From contig NZ_BCTR01000057.1 in assembly GCF_002091475.1 (NCBI RefSeq), positions 1 to 51,208 of the forward strand: 51,208 nt of DNA, read 5' to 3'. The stretch's first letter is position 1, and each line of letters opens with the position of its first letter. Position numbers and translations under genes: made by a program. This DNA is from Sphingomonas azotifigens NBRC 15497. GTDB taxonomy: Bacteria > Pseudomonadota > Alphaproteobacteria > Sphingomonadales > Sphingomonadaceae. Under the pieces are notes generated by a model. The model saw only the letters and a program-made list of their open reading frames with translations. It was not told the origin of the DNA and ran no database searches. Shown here in pieces: positions 8,390 to 21,401 of the stretch.

Positions 8390-8409
8390 CGGTAAGACGC
8401 ATCTTACCG
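8390..8409. promoter_or_regulatory. Candidate vapBC operator (20-bp palindrome)
   Basis: CGGTAAGA-CGCA-TCTTACCG is a perfect 8-bp inverted repeat with a 4-bp centre, ending 2 bp before the antitoxin ATG. AbrB-type antitoxins usually bind palindromes at their own promoter or leader, so autoregulation is likely. Binding is inferred. Confidence 0.55.
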
Positions 8410-8411
8410 AC

Positions 8412-8705
8412 ATGAACGCTACGACGACGCTCTCTGCGAAAGGCCAGGTGGTGATCCCGAAGGAGGTTCGGGACGCACTCGGGTTTCTGCCCGGTCAGCA
8501 GCTGGAGGTGGTTCGCAGCGGCGCATCGATCGTGCTGCGTCCGATCGTGACCAAATCCGGCCGGTCGTTCGAGGAAATTACCGCTTCGCTTCGCGCGACG
8601 CTGCGGTACGATGGACCGCCGATCAGCATCGAAGAAATGAACCACGCCACTAGGGAAGCTGCGGCAGACGCAGCGGGTGCGCGGGACGATCGTGCGCGCC
8701 GTTGA
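8412..8705 (+). CDS. vapB: AbrB/MazE-type antitoxin (VapB-like)
   Basis: The 97-residue protein begins with a swapped-hairpin AbrB DNA-binding domain (about 1-45; TLSAKGQVVIPKEVRDALG, then PGQQLEVV and IVLRP). The rest would be the toxin-binding tail. It is directly followed by a PIN-domain gene overlapping its 3' end by 14 nt, the usual antitoxin-toxin arrangement. The ATG at 8412 fits the first residue of the AbrB fold. A perfect palindrome immediately upstream suggests self-repression. Confidence 0.85.
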   Translation: MNATTTLSAKGQVVIPKEVRDALGFLPGQQLEVVRSGASIVLRPIVTKSGRSFEEITASLRATLRYDGPPISIEEMNHATREAAADAAGARDDRARR

Positions 8706-9081
8706 TACCAACGTTCTTGCCCGGTTTCTGATTGGCGATGATCCGGCGCAAGCCGCAGCGGCCGGCGAGGTGCTGCGTAGCCCCGTGTATATTTCGAACA
8801 GCGTGCTGCTCGAACTCGGGTGGTTGCTGCGATCGCGTTATCGCCAGCCCGTCGACGCGGTAACGCGCGCCTTGCGGGACCTGATGGATCTACCCACCGT
8901 CCAGGTAGAGGATAGCGCCGCACTGGCTTGGGCACTCGACCGTGTCGCACAAGGCGCCGACCTGGCCGACATGTTCCATTTGCTCGCAGTCGGCCCCGCC
9001 ACCACATTCGTAACGTTCGATCGGGGCATAGAACGCGCCGCCGGTCCCAACCCGCCCGTCACCATCGAGACCCTCGCCTGA
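8692..9081 (+). CDS. vapC: PIN-domain ribonuclease toxin (VapC-like)
   Basis: The 129-residue PIN-domain protein has the acidic residues expected of an Mg-dependent RNase: Asp in RAVDTNVLARF, Glu in LLELGWLL, Asp in GADLADMFH and Asp in TFDRGIER. The GTG at 8692 (MRAVDTNVL) fits the usual VapC N-terminus; an in-frame GTG at 8677 would add five residues. The stop TGA overlaps the tdk ATG at 9081 (ATGA), so tdk is translationally coupled to the toxin gene, which is unusual. The active-site residues appear intact. Confidence 0.87.
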   Translation: MRAVDTNVLARFLIGDDPAQAAAAGEVLRSPVYISNSVLLELGWLLRSRYRQPVDAVTRALRDLMDLPTVQVEDSAALAWALDRVAQGADLADMFHLLAVGPATTFVTFDRGIERAAGPNPPVTIETLA

Positions 9082-9665
9082 TGGCCAAGCTCTATTTCTA
9101 CTATGCCTCGATGAATGCGGGGAAATCGACCACGCTGCTCCAGGCCGATTTCAATTATCGCGAGCGGGGCATGCGCACCTTGCTGTTCACCGCCGGCGTG
9201 CACGACCGCGGCGGACACGGCGTGATCGATTCGCGGCTCGGCATCCATGCCGATGCCATCCCGTTCGAGGCGACCACCGATCTGCGCACCATCGTCCAGG
9301 ACGCGCATTTCTCGGCCCCGCTCGCCTGCGTGCTGGTCGACGAGGCGCAGTTCCTCTCGGCCGCGCAGGTCCGGCAACTGGCCGCCGTGTGCGACGAGGA
9401 TGAGGTGCCCGTGCTCTGCTACGGACTGCGCACCGATTTCCGAGGGCTTCTGTTCGAAGGTGCTGCGGCGCTGCTGGCGATCGCGGACTCGCTGGTCGAG
9501 ATCAAATCGGTCTGCGAGTGCGGGCGCAAGGCGACGATGAACCTGCGTGTCGATGCCGAGGGTCGCGCGGTGCGTGAAGGTGAGCAGCGCGAGATCGGCG
9601 GCAACGATCGCTATGTCGCGCTCTGCCGCCGCCATTTCGTCGAGCGGCGCGGCGCGATCGGCTGA
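9081..9665 (+). CDS. tdk: Thymidine kinase
   Basis: The 194-residue type II thymidine kinase phosphorylates thymidine in the pyrimidine salvage pathway. The P-loop YASMNAGKSTTLL (Lys15) is at the N-terminus. The Walker B-like VLVDEAQFL, the lasso CYGLRTDFRG and cysteines of a zinc site (VCECGRKA, LCRRHF) follow. It starts within the vapC stop codon. The downstream hairpin at 9674-9705 closes the unit. Confidence 0.95.
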   Translation: MAKLYFYYASMNAGKSTTLLQADFNYRERGMRTLLFTAGVHDRGGHGVIDSRLGIHADAIPFEATTDLRTIVQDAHFSAPLACVLVDEAQFLSAAQVRQLAAVCDEDEVPVLCYGLRTDFRGLLFEGAAALLAIADSLVEIKSVCECGRKATMNLRVDAEGRAVREGEQREIGGNDRYVALCRRHFVERRGAIG

Positions 9666-9673
9666 CATAGCAA

Positions 9674-9705
9674 AAGGGCGTCGCAGGTTGCCCCGCGACG
9701 CCCTT
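9674..9705 (-). terminator. Rho-independent terminator, mainly for the TonB receptor
   Basis: AAGGGCGTCGC (9674-9684) pairs perfectly with GCGACGCCCTT (9695-9705). Read on the minus strand the stem is followed by a T-run (CCCTTTTGC), so it ends the receptor transcript. On the plus strand, after tdk, the T-tract is poor. Confidence 0.75.
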
Positions 9706-9749
9706 GGAACCGAATGCGCGGCCGGGAGCCAACCCACCGCGCCCTTCGA

Positions 9750-12029
<2,280 letters not shown>

Positions 12030-12225
12030 GTTGAGTCGAGTCCCGGTGAAAAGATGGCTCGTCCTCTCCAGCGCGTGTCGCGATTGATTCTCGTCAATGT
12101 CGCTGATTTTTCGCGCGCCTGTAGCGGAACAGTCATATTGGGCAAGCGTTTCGGGCGGCGCCCGAATGGATTGCTTCGGTGTGTTGCAATTATGTCGTGG
12201 TTTGCACCGCCAGCGAACGCCACCT

Positions 12226-13272
12226 ATGGGCGCGGCGATGCACGGCTGGATCCTTCTCGACAAACCTTTGGGCCTTGGCTCGACACAGGGCGTGAGCGCG
12301 GTCAAGCGCGCGCTGCGCGAGGGGGGATATGCCAAGGTGAAGGTCGGCCATGGCGGCACGCTCGATCCGCTGGCGACCGGCGTGCTGCCGATCGCGCTGG
12401 GCGAAGCGACCAAGCTCGCCGGGCGCATGCTCGACAGCGACAAGGTGTATGATTTCACCATCCGGTTCGGGGTGGAGACGGATACGCTCGATGCCGAGGG
12501 GAAGGGCATCGCGGAGTCCGAGGTGCGTCCGACGCGGGCGGCGCTGGAAGCGGTGCTGCCGCGCTTCACCGGGCCGATCGAGCAGGTGCCGCCGGCCTAT
12601 TCGGCACTGAAGGTGGATGGCGAGCGAGCCTATGATCTGGCACGCGCCGGCGAGACGGTGGTGCTGAAGAGCCGCGCGGTGACGATCTTTACTCTCACGA
12701 TTGTGAGCGCTCCGGCCTCCAGTCCCCCTCACCCTTCCGCCGCTTCGCGGCTCCCTCCCTCTCCCACAAGGGGAGAGGGAGAAGTGGCGCCCAACTCCCT
12801 CTCCCCGTGTGGGAGAGGGAAGGGGCCCGCCGCCGCAGGCGGTGGGAAGGGTGAGGGGGATGGCTGGCTGGAAGAAATCACCCTCCGCGCCGGTGTCTCC
12901 AAGGGCACGTACATCCGCAGCCTGGCTCGCGACATCGGCCGCGCCCTTGGAACGGTGGGCCACGTCACCTATCTCCGTCGCATCAAGGCCGGTCCCTTCA
13001 CCCTGGATCAGGCGATTTCGCTGGACTCTTTGGCGGATGCCGCTAAGGAGCGGCGCCTTGAAGACATTTGCCTGCCGCTGAGGGCGGGGCTGGACGACAT
13101 CCCGGCTCTACCCCTCACCCCCGATCAGGCAGGGCTGCTCCGCCAGGGGCGGGTCTTGGTCGGGATTGCCAAAGACGATGGCCTCTATTTCGCGCTGCTC
13201 GGGGACACGCCCGTCGCGCTGGTAGAGGCGGAAGCCGGAAGCATCCGGGTCGTCCGCGGCTTCAACCTGTAG
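12226..13272 (+). CDS. truB: tRNA pseudouridine-55 synthase TruB with an internal insertion
   Basis: The 348-residue enzyme modifies U55 of tRNAs. The N-terminus HGWILLDKPLGLGSTQGV, the GHGGTLDPLATGVLPIALG block (catalytic Asp in LDPLA), the PPAYSALKVDGERAYD block and KGTYIRSLARDIG are all present. Between the strand ending TIFTLTIV and LRAGVSKGTYIR there is a Pro/Ser/Gly-rich insertion of about 45-50 residues (from about residue 166) encoded by the palindromic element 12724-12859. E. coli TruB has only a short turn at this point. The frame remains open and the catalytic residues are retained. ATG 12226 or 12238 are both possible; neither has a clear ribosome binding site. Confidence 0.93.
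   Translation: MGAAMHGWILLDKPLGLGSTQGVSAVKRALREGGYAKVKVGHGGTLDPLATGVLPIALGEATKLAGRMLDSDKVYDFTIRFGVETDTLDAEGKGIAESEVRPTRAALEAVLPRFTGPIEQVPPAYSALKVDGERAYDLARAGETVVLKSRAVTIFTLTIVSAPASSPPHPSAASRLPPSPTRGEGEVAPNSLSPCGRGKGPAAAGGGKGEGDGWLEEITLRAGVSKGTYIRSLARDIGRALGTVGHVTYLRRIKAGPFTLDQAISLDSLADAAKERRLEDICLPLRAGLDDIPALPLTPDQAGLLRQGRVLVGIAKDDGLYFALLGDTPVALVEAEAGSIRVVRGFNL
12724..12859. repeat. Palindromic repeat element inside the truB coding sequence
   Basis: The outer ends CCCCCTCACCCTTCC (12724-12738) and GGAAGGGTGAGGGGG (12845-12859) are perfect 15-bp inverted repeats. Inside are two smaller hairpins built on CTCCCTCTCCC/GGGAGAGGGAG. The element is read through in frame as low-complexity peptide. 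It is related in style to, but not the same as, the intergenic repeats. Confidence 0.8.
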
Positions 13273-13295
13273 CCTTAGATGTCGAAGGAACGCCT

Positions 13296-13565
13296 ATGTC
13301 GATCACGCAGGAGCGCAAGGAAGCGCTCGTCAAGGAACACGCCCGCAACGAGGGTGACACCGGCAGCCCCGAAGTGCAGGTCGCGATCCTCTCGGAGCGC
13401 ATCGCCAACCTCACCGAGCACTTCAAGACCCACGCGAAGGACAATCACTCGCGCCGCGGTCTGCTGATGCTGGTCAACAAGCGCCGCAGCCTGCTGGACT
13501 ATCTGAAGAAGAAGGACCAGGCGCGCTACGCAGATCTCATCGCGAAGCTTGGTCTTCGCAAGTAA
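13296..13565 (+). CDS. rpsO: 30S ribosomal protein S15
   Basis: The 89-residue S15 is exactly the usual length, with GDTGSPEVQVAILSERI, the NHSRRGLLMLVNKRR block and the C-terminal LIAKLGLRK. It binds 16S rRNA early in 30S assembly. AAGGAA lies at a good distance before the ATG. It sits 23 bp after truB and before pnp, the conserved order. Confidence 0.98.
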   Translation: MSITQERKEALVKEHARNEGDTGSPEVQVAILSERIANLTEHFKTHAKDNHSRRGLLMLVNKRRSLLDYLKKKDQARYADLIAKLGLRK

Positions 13566-13571
13566 CAACGG

Positions 13572-13597
13572 AAAGGCGACCTTCGGGTCGCCTTTTT
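13572..13597 (+). terminator. Rho-independent terminator after rpsO
   Basis: AAAGGCGACC-TTCG-GGTCGCCTTT forms a perfect 10-bp stem with a UUCG tetraloop, followed by further T residues. It starts 7 bp after the rpsO stop. Confidence 0.9.
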
Positions 13598-13603
13598 GTC
13601 ATT

Positions 13604-13647
13604 CCGGTGCGATAACGCACCGGCGGTCCCCGGCGAACGACGCCGGG
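13604..13647 (+). promoter_or_regulatory. Leader hairpins upstream of pnp
   Basis: Two perfect hairpins stand in the pnp leader: CCGGTGCG-ATAA-CGCACCGG (13604-13623) and CCCGGCG-AACGA-CGCCGGG (13629-13647). In enterobacteria the pnp leader is cut by RNase III and used for PNPase autoregulation. A similar role here is inference from position only. Confidence 0.45.
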
Positions 13648-13747
13648 TACGAACGGGGGATCCGGCAATACGGTCGGTCCCACGAGCCACATACGGCTCA
13701 CGCATAGGCCCCCCGCGTGATTGGCACCGGGGAGTGAAGGAAACGAC

Positions 13748-16090
<2,343 letters not shown>

Positions 16091-16114
16091 TCGCACGCGT
16101 TACGCGCAAGAAAT

Positions 16115-16146
16115 GAAAGGGGTCCGGCGCTGCCGGGCCCCTTTTC
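16115..16146 (+). terminator. Rho-independent terminator after pnp
   Basis: GAAAGGGGTCCGGC pairs with GCCGGGCCCCTTTTC with a single mismatch around a 3-nt loop. The 3' arm is T-rich. It lies 24 bp past the pnp stop. Confidence 0.85.
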
Positions 16147-16247
16147 ATTAACCTATTCCGTCGTTCCACTTTGCGTTGAAGCGCGCTATGCATCGCCGTG
16201 GGGGATTGGAGCGGAGCAGACGACGTTTACGGGGTGAGGACCGACCG

Positions 16248-16685
16248 ATGATGGCAACGACGACGATCGCCGAACTGCGGCACGATCACGAGATGATCGA
16301 CATTCTCGCACGGCGCCTGTCCGGCCTCCTCGAAAGCGATGCGACCCCCGTCCAGCTCTCCACCGCGCTCGACCACCTGCTCAACTGCGTCGCCGAGCAT
16401 CTCGCCCGCGAAGACACCACCATCTACACGCTGGCGCTGTCGGCCCAGCCGGGCATCTCGCGCACCAAGGTCGATGAGGTCCGCGACGATTTCGAGCGGC
16501 TCAAGGCCAACTGGCAGGATTATCTGCAGTTCTGGACCCCCGAGCAGATCGCCGCCGACCGCCAGGGCTTCGCCGACGCCAGCCGCGCGATGCTGCCGCG
16601 CCTGCGCAACCGGGTGAAGCTGGAGGAAAGCCTGCTGGTCGCCGCCGCGCTGCAGGGCGAGCCGAGCTTCCAGACGAAGCATTGA
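16248..16685 (+). CDS. Hemerythrin-like (HHE) domain protein
   Basis: The 145-residue protein matches the hemerythrin/HHE four-helix fold, with metal-ligand-type His/Glu motifs in LRHDHEMIDILA and VAEHLAREDTTIY. Family members bind di-iron for oxygen, NO or iron-stress sensing. The ATG at 16248 follows GAGGA. It is a single gene with its own upstream region. The exact role is unknown. Confidence 0.78.
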   Translation: MMATTTIAELRHDHEMIDILARRLSGLLESDATPVQLSTALDHLLNCVAEHLAREDTTIYTLALSAQPGISRTKVDEVRDDFERLKANWQDYLQFWTPEQIAADRQGFADASRAMLPRLRNRVKLEESLLVAAALQGEPSFQTKH

Positions 16686-16727
16686 GGCGCGCGTCGCAGT
16701 TCGGGCGCAAGTGCAGCATTGCGCACA

Positions 16728-17114
16728 ATGGACTCATCGAGCTATAGTTTGCTCATGGCGCGCGCTCTTATATCCTCGGAAAACAGCTTGTTTCGGAATG
16801 TGGTGGGGGCTGCATTTGCCATCATCTTGATACCGATTGTCATCGTCGTAAGGCTGATCGCAATCCCTTTCGATAAAGCGACCGAACGTTCTCCGGCAGA
16901 AGTGTTGAGCTATCTCCGCAACTTCTATGATGGAACGGGTGACGATTACGACTGGGATGACTTTACAAGCGTGTCGATCTCTAACGCTGAGCTAGAAGAC
17001 ATTCGGGCGAGCGCTGCCTCACTCGATCTGCCGATGGGAGATGGCGAGCTAAGCAGCCTCCGGGCGCTGATCGGTAAGGTTGAAGCCATGGTAGCGCAAC
17101 GACCTACGCTTTGA
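16728..17114 (+). CDS. Small membrane-anchored hypothetical protein, low GC
   Basis: The 128-residue protein has one hydrophobic segment (about residues 18-42, VVGAAFAIILIPIVIVVRLIAI) and an acidic soluble tail with YDGTGDDYDWDDFTS. Base composition is near 50% GC, well below the neighbours, which suggests acquired DNA. The acidic tail with a DWDDF motif recalls small immunity-type proteins, but I do not recognise the family firmly. The start may be ATG 16728 or a later ATG at 16755. It stands alone beside the smc operon end. Confidence 0.6.
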   Translation: MDSSSYSLLMARALISSENSLFRNVVGAAFAIILIPIVIVVRLIAIPFDKATERSPAEVLSYLRNFYDGTGDDYDWDDFTSVSISNAELEDIRASAASLDLPMGDGELSSLRALIGKVEAMVAQRPTL

Positions 17115-17191
17115 ACACCGTACGCGTGCCACCAGCTTTGCTACCCCGCTAGATTGCCGGACCGAGGTTATTCGTGGGAGTGGGCCTCCCG

Positions 17192-20100
17192 CTACTCCGC
17201 CGCCAACAAGCTTGTCGCGCCGCCCAGATCTACCGACACCAGCCGGCTGACCCCCCGCTCGACCATCGTCACCCCGAACAGCCGGTGCATCCGCGCCATG
17301 GTCGCGGCATTATGGGTGACGATCAGGTAGCGGGTCGCGGTTTCGCGGGTCATCGCCTCCAGCAGATCACAGAAGCGGTCCACATTGGCGTCGTCGAGCG
17401 GCGCGTCGACTTCGTCGAGCACGCAGATCGGCGAGGGCTTGGTGAGGAACAGCGCGAAGATCAGCGCGACCGCGGTCAGCGCCTGCTCGCCGCCTGATAG
17501 CAGGGTGAGCGACTGCAGCTTCTTGCCCGGCGGCTGGGCCATGATCTCCAGCCCCGCCTCCAGCGGATCGTCCGAATCGATGAGGGCCAGATGCGCCTGG
17601 CCGCCGTTGAACAGCGTGGTGAACAGCCGGCGGAAATGCTGGTCGACCGCCTCGAATGCGGCGAGCAGCCGCTGCCGCCCCTCGCGGTTGAGCGTGCCGA
17701 TCGAGCCGCGCAGCCGGTTGACCGCCTGGAGCAGTTCGTCGCGCTCCTTGGCGTTGGTGCCGAACGCGGCCTCCAGCTCGGCAAGTTCGGTCTCGGCGAC
17801 CAGGTTGACCGGCCCCAGCCGCTCGCGTTCGGTGCTGAGCTTTTCGTGCGCGGCGGACTCGGCCTGGGGATCGCGGACGCTGGCAGGTTCGAAGTGCAGC
17901 CGCACCGGCAGCAGCGGCGGCGGGCATTCGAAGCGCTCGCCCGAGACGCGGCCCATTTCCACCCGGCGCAGATCCTGGTTTTCGGCCCGGGCCGCGGCAC
18001 CCGCCCGGCGCTCACGGGCTTCGGAAAGGACGTCGCTGGCTTTGCGCAGCGCCGCCTCGGCGGTGCGCAGCGCGGTCTCTGCCTCGCGTTCGGCGGCTTG
18101 GGCGGCGGCCGAGTCGCGCTTCATTGCCTCGTTGCTGGCCTCGGCGTCGGCGAGCTGGGCGGCGATCTGCGCGGGCCGGGCGGCAATCGCCTCACGCTCC
18201 TGCGCCAAGGTGGCGGCGCGCTCGTTCATCTCGGCGGCGCGGCGGCTGGCGTCGACGGCGCGGGCGGACCAGCTCTTCACTTCGGCCTCGGCGGCCGCGC
18301 GCCGCTCGCGGGCTTGGGCGAGATCGCGGTCGAGCGTGGCGCGCTCGGCACGGGCGGTCGCCACCGCGGCGCGTGCCTGCTCCGCGGCGCGCGACAGCGT
18401 CGCCACCATGGCACGGGTTTCGGCACCATCGGGCAGCGCCGCCTTGGCGGCTTCGGCGCGGGCCAGTTCGCCGCCCGCTTCCTCGGCTTCGGCGGCGATG
18501 CGGGCGCGGCGCGTGTCGAGATCGGCGCGCTGCGCCTCCAGCCGTTCGAGCTGGTTGGCGGCGCGATCCTCGGCGCGGGTTGCCTCGCGCGCGGCGAGCT
18601 CGGCCTGGTCGAGCCGCTTGCGGTTCTCGGCAGCGCTGCGGCGCGCCTCGGCGATGCTCGCCTCGATCCGGCTCAGCTCGGCCGCCGCCGCTTCCAGGGC
18701 TGCCTGTGCCGCGGGCCGTGCCTGTTCCAGCGCGGCGAGCCGGTTGACCCGCTCCAGGCGCTCGGCCGCCGCGGCGCCGCCCGAGCGGGCGCGATAGCCG
18801 TCCCAGCGGCGCAGCATGCCCTGCAGCGTCACCAGCCGCTGGCCGACCGCGAGCGGCTGGCCAGCATCGGTCTCGCACACCAGCACCTGCGCCAGCCGTC
18901 GGGCAAGTTGGGGCGGGGCGGTGACGTGCGCGACCAGCCGGGTCGCGCCCGTGGGCGGCGCGGGGTCGGATGGCAGCGCGTCGGCGCCGGCCCAATGACG
19001 CTCGGCGCTCGCGTCCAGCCCGGCATCGAGATCGTCGCCCAGCGCCGCCGCCAGCGCGCGCTCATAGCCGGCCGTGACGGTCACCCGATCGAGCAGCCGG
19101 TCCTTGCCCGAAGGCTTGGTCGCCTTGGCAAGCGCGGCTGCTTCGCTGTCGATCTGGGCGAGCTCGGCATGCGCGGTGGCCCGCGCTCCTTGCGCGCCGT
19201 TGCGCGCTTCGATCGCTGCGCGCTCCTCGGCATCCGCGCGGGCGAGCGCCGCACGCGCCGCTTCGGCCTGGCGCTGCGCCTCGGTGCGCGATTCGCTTGC
19301 GCGTTGCCGTTCGGCGAGCAGCGGCGTTGCATCGCCCAGTGCCCGTGCCTCGGCCTCGATCCGCGCCTGATCGCGCTGGCTGCGCTCGACCCGGCCGCGC
19401 GCGGCAGAGCGTGCGGCATCGGCGACGCGGACCTCGGCGGCCTCGCTCGCCTGCTGCGCCAGCGCCTGCGACAGCGCGACGTCGGCGTCGCGGGCGGCGC
19501 GCTCGGCCTCCGCAAGGGCAGAGTCGAGCAACGGCAGCCGCGCGGCGGTCTCGGCGATCCGCGCCTCCAGCGTCGCCTGTTCGGCGGTGAGCCGTTCGAT
19601 CGCCTGCGCCGCATCGCGGGCGAGCGCGGCCTCGCGGGCGCGATCGCCCTCCAGCCGCCGGCTCGCCTCGGCCAGTTCGGCGATGCGGCGCTCGACGCCA
19701 TGGCGCGCGCTGCGGAGCGTTTGCAGCCGATGCTGCGCGTCGCTGGCGGCGTCGCGTAGCCGGAGCGCCTCGGCGCGGAGCGTGCCGACCGCCTCGGCGG
19801 CTGCCAGTTGCGCCGCTTCTGCTTCGGCCTGGGCAGTGGTCCGCTCTGCGACCAGCGACTCTGCCTCGGTCGCTTCCTTGCGGGCGACATCGGCGGCCAT
19901 CGCCGCGTCGCGCCAGCGGGCGAAGATCATCCGCGCCTCGGCGACGCGGATGCGGTCGGAGAGCTCGCGGTAGCGCTCCGCCTGCCGCGCCTGGCGCTTG
20001 AGCGCGGCGGCGCGCTGCTCCTGCTCGCCGATCAGCTCGTCCAGCCTTGTGAGGTTGGTCTCGGTCGCGCGCAGCTTCTGCTCGGCATCGCGGCGGCGCA

Positions 20101-20599
20101 CGTGCAGCCCGGCGATTCCCGCCGCTTCCTCCAGCATCGCGCGGCGCTCGCCCGGCTTGGCGGCGATGATCGCGCCAATCCGCCCCTGGCTGACCAAGGC
20201 CGGCGAATGCGCGCCCGTCGCCGCATCGGCAAAGGCGAGCGCCACGTCCTTGGCGCGCACGTCGCGGCCGTTGATGCGATAGGCGGAACCCGCGCCGCGC
20301 TCGATGCGGCGGATGATTTCCAGCTCGTCCTGCTGCTCGGGCAGGTCGGCGACCACCGCCACTTCGGCGAAGTCGCGCTGCGGGCGGGTGGCGGTGCCGG
20401 CGAAGATCACGTCTTCCATGCCGGCCCCACGCATCGACTTGGCGCTGGTTTCGCCCATCACCCAGCGCAACGCTTCGAGCAGGTTGGACTTGCCGCAGCC
20501 ATTGGGGCCGACGATTCCCGTCAGCCCCGGTTCGATCCGCAGATCGGCCGGGTCGACGAAGCTCTTGAAGCCCGTCAGCCGCAGCCGTTTTATCTGCAT
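17192..20599 (-). CDS. smc: Chromosome segregation ATPase SMC
   Basis: The 1135-residue SMC organises and segregates the chromosome as the condensin ATPase. The Walker A motif GPNGCGKSN is at residues 31-39. Long Ala/Arg/Glu-rich coiled coils flank a hinge around 490-620. The ABC signature LLSGGEQAL lies near 1033 and Walker B VLDEVDAP near 1058. It is the last gene of a minus-strand unit after dciA and two DsbA-like genes, starting 10 bp after the second. Length and motifs are complete. Confidence 0.97.
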   Translation of the reverse strand: MQIKRLRLTGFKSFVDPADLRIEPGLTGIVGPNGCGKSNLLEALRWVMGETSAKSMRGAGMEDVIFAGTATRPQRDFAEVAVVADLPEQQDELEIIRRIERGAGSAYRINGRDVRAKDVALAFADAATGAHSPALVSQGRIGAIIAAKPGERRAMLEEAAGIAGLHVRRRDAEQKLRATETNLTRLDELIGEQEQRAAALKRQARQAERYRELSDRIRVAEARMIFARWRDAAMAADVARKEATEAESLVAERTTAQAEAEAAQLAAAEAVGTLRAEALRLRDAASDAQHRLQTLRSARHGVERRIAELAEASRRLEGDRAREAALARDAAQAIERLTAEQATLEARIAETAARLPLLDSALAEAERAARDADVALSQALAQQASEAAEVRVADAARSAARGRVERSQRDQARIEAEARALGDATPLLAERQRASESRTEAQRQAEAARAALARADAEERAAIEARNGAQGARATAHAELAQIDSEAAALAKATKPSGKDRLLDRVTVTAGYERALAAALGDDLDAGLDASAERHWAGADALPSDPAPPTGATRLVAHVTAPPQLARRLAQVLVCETDAGQPLAVGQRLVTLQGMLRRWDGYRARSGGAAAAERLERVNRLAALEQARPAAQAALEAAAAELSRIEASIAEARRSAAENRKRLDQAELAAREATRAEDRAANQLERLEAQRADLDTRRARIAAEAEEAGGELARAEAAKAALPDGAETRAMVATLSRAAEQARAAVATARAERATLDRDLAQARERRAAAEAEVKSWSARAVDASRRAAEMNERAATLAQEREAIAARPAQIAAQLADAEASNEAMKRDSAAAQAAEREAETALRTAEAALRKASDVLSEARERRAGAAARAENQDLRRVEMGRVSGERFECPPPLLPVRLHFEPASVRDPQAESAAHEKLSTERERLGPVNLVAETELAELEAAFGTNAKERDELLQAVNRLRGSIGTLNREGRQRLLAAFEAVDQHFRRLFTTLFNGGQAHLALIDSDDPLEAGLEIMAQPPGKKLQSLTLLSGGEQALTAVALIFALFLTKPSPICVLDEVDAPLDDANVDRFCDLLEAMTRETATRYLIVTHNAATMARMHRLFGVTMVERGVSRLVSVDLGGATSLLAAE

Positions 20600-20609
20600 C
20601 GGTGGTCGA

Positions 20610-21377
20610 TCAGCGTGCGCCGGCCTTCTGGAGCAGCGGCTCCAGATCGGCCCAGGTGTTCACATCGGTCTTCTGGCCGTTGATGAAGAAGGTCGGCGTC
20701 GAGTTCACGCCATAGACGTTGGCGCCGTCGGCGTTGACCTTGGCGATCGTCTCGATCTGCTTCTGGTCGGCGAGGCAGGCCTTGGCCTGCGCCTCGGGCA
20801 GGCCGCGCTGCTTCATGAAGTCGACCATGCCCAGCGCCTGGGCGAAGCCCGCCGCGGCCTGGGGCGGCGGCATCTGCTGGATCTGGTCGAGCACCTGCGG
20901 GTTGGTCTGCTGGAGCGCCATGATCTTCTTCTCGAACTCCTCCTGGCCGGCATAGATCTGGTCCAGGGTCGGGAAGAAGGCGTCGGAGGGCACGCACTGG
21001 TTGAGCAGCGCGAGCGCGAGGTCTGGCGCGCCGTGGATCAGGAAGTCGCGATATTCATAGCTGACCTTGCCGGTCTTGACGTATTTCTCGCGCAGCGGCT
21101 CGACGCCGGTGGTGCCGAACTGGGCGCAGAACGGGCACATGCGCGAGCCATATTCGACCAGCTTGATCGGCGCGTTCGGGTTGCCCTGGCGGAAGCCGTT
21201 GTCCTTGGTCTTCTCGACCACGTCGGTCCACTGCTTGCCGGCGGGAGCGGCCACGCCCGCAACCGGGGTGGCCGACTGGACCGGCGCGCTGCTGTTGCTG
21301 CCGGTGCCGCCGGTCTTGTTGCCGCCGTTGCAGGCGGCGAGCGCCAGGATGGGAAGAAGCGCGAGGGCGAAACGCAT
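20610..21377 (-). CDS. DsbA-like thioredoxin-fold lipoprotein (CPFC)
   Basis: The 255-residue protein carries a lipoprotein signal (LALAAC, Cys16), a Gly/Ser linker and a DsbA-type thioredoxin fold with active site CPFC at 81-84. The cis-Pro loop is STPTFFING. It should act in the cell envelope as a disulphide oxidoreductase. It is about half identical by eye to the next upstream gene, so the two arose by tandem duplication. It sits between that paralogue and smc. Confidence 0.88.
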   Translation of the reverse strand: MRFALALLPILALAACNGGNKTGGTGSNSSAPVQSATPVAGVAAPAGKQWTDVVEKTKDNGFRQGNPNAPIKLVEYGSRMCPFCAQFGTTGVEPLREKYVKTGKVSYEYRDFLIHGAPDLALALLNQCVPSDAFFPTLDQIYAGQEEFEKKIMALQQTNPQVLDQIQQMPPPQAAAGFAQALGMVDFMKQRGLPEAQAKACLADQKQIETIAKVNADGANVYGVNSTPTFFINGQKTDVNTWADLEPLLQKAGAR

Positions 21378-21401
21378 GGAAGTCTCCGGGTTCAGAAAGG
21401 G

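Noticed and set aside
12724..12859. Reading truB as two genes or a pseudogene because of the low-complexity insertion
   Set aside because: The frame is open throughout, the downstream KGTYIR block and C-terminal domain continue in the same frame, and all catalytic blocks are present.
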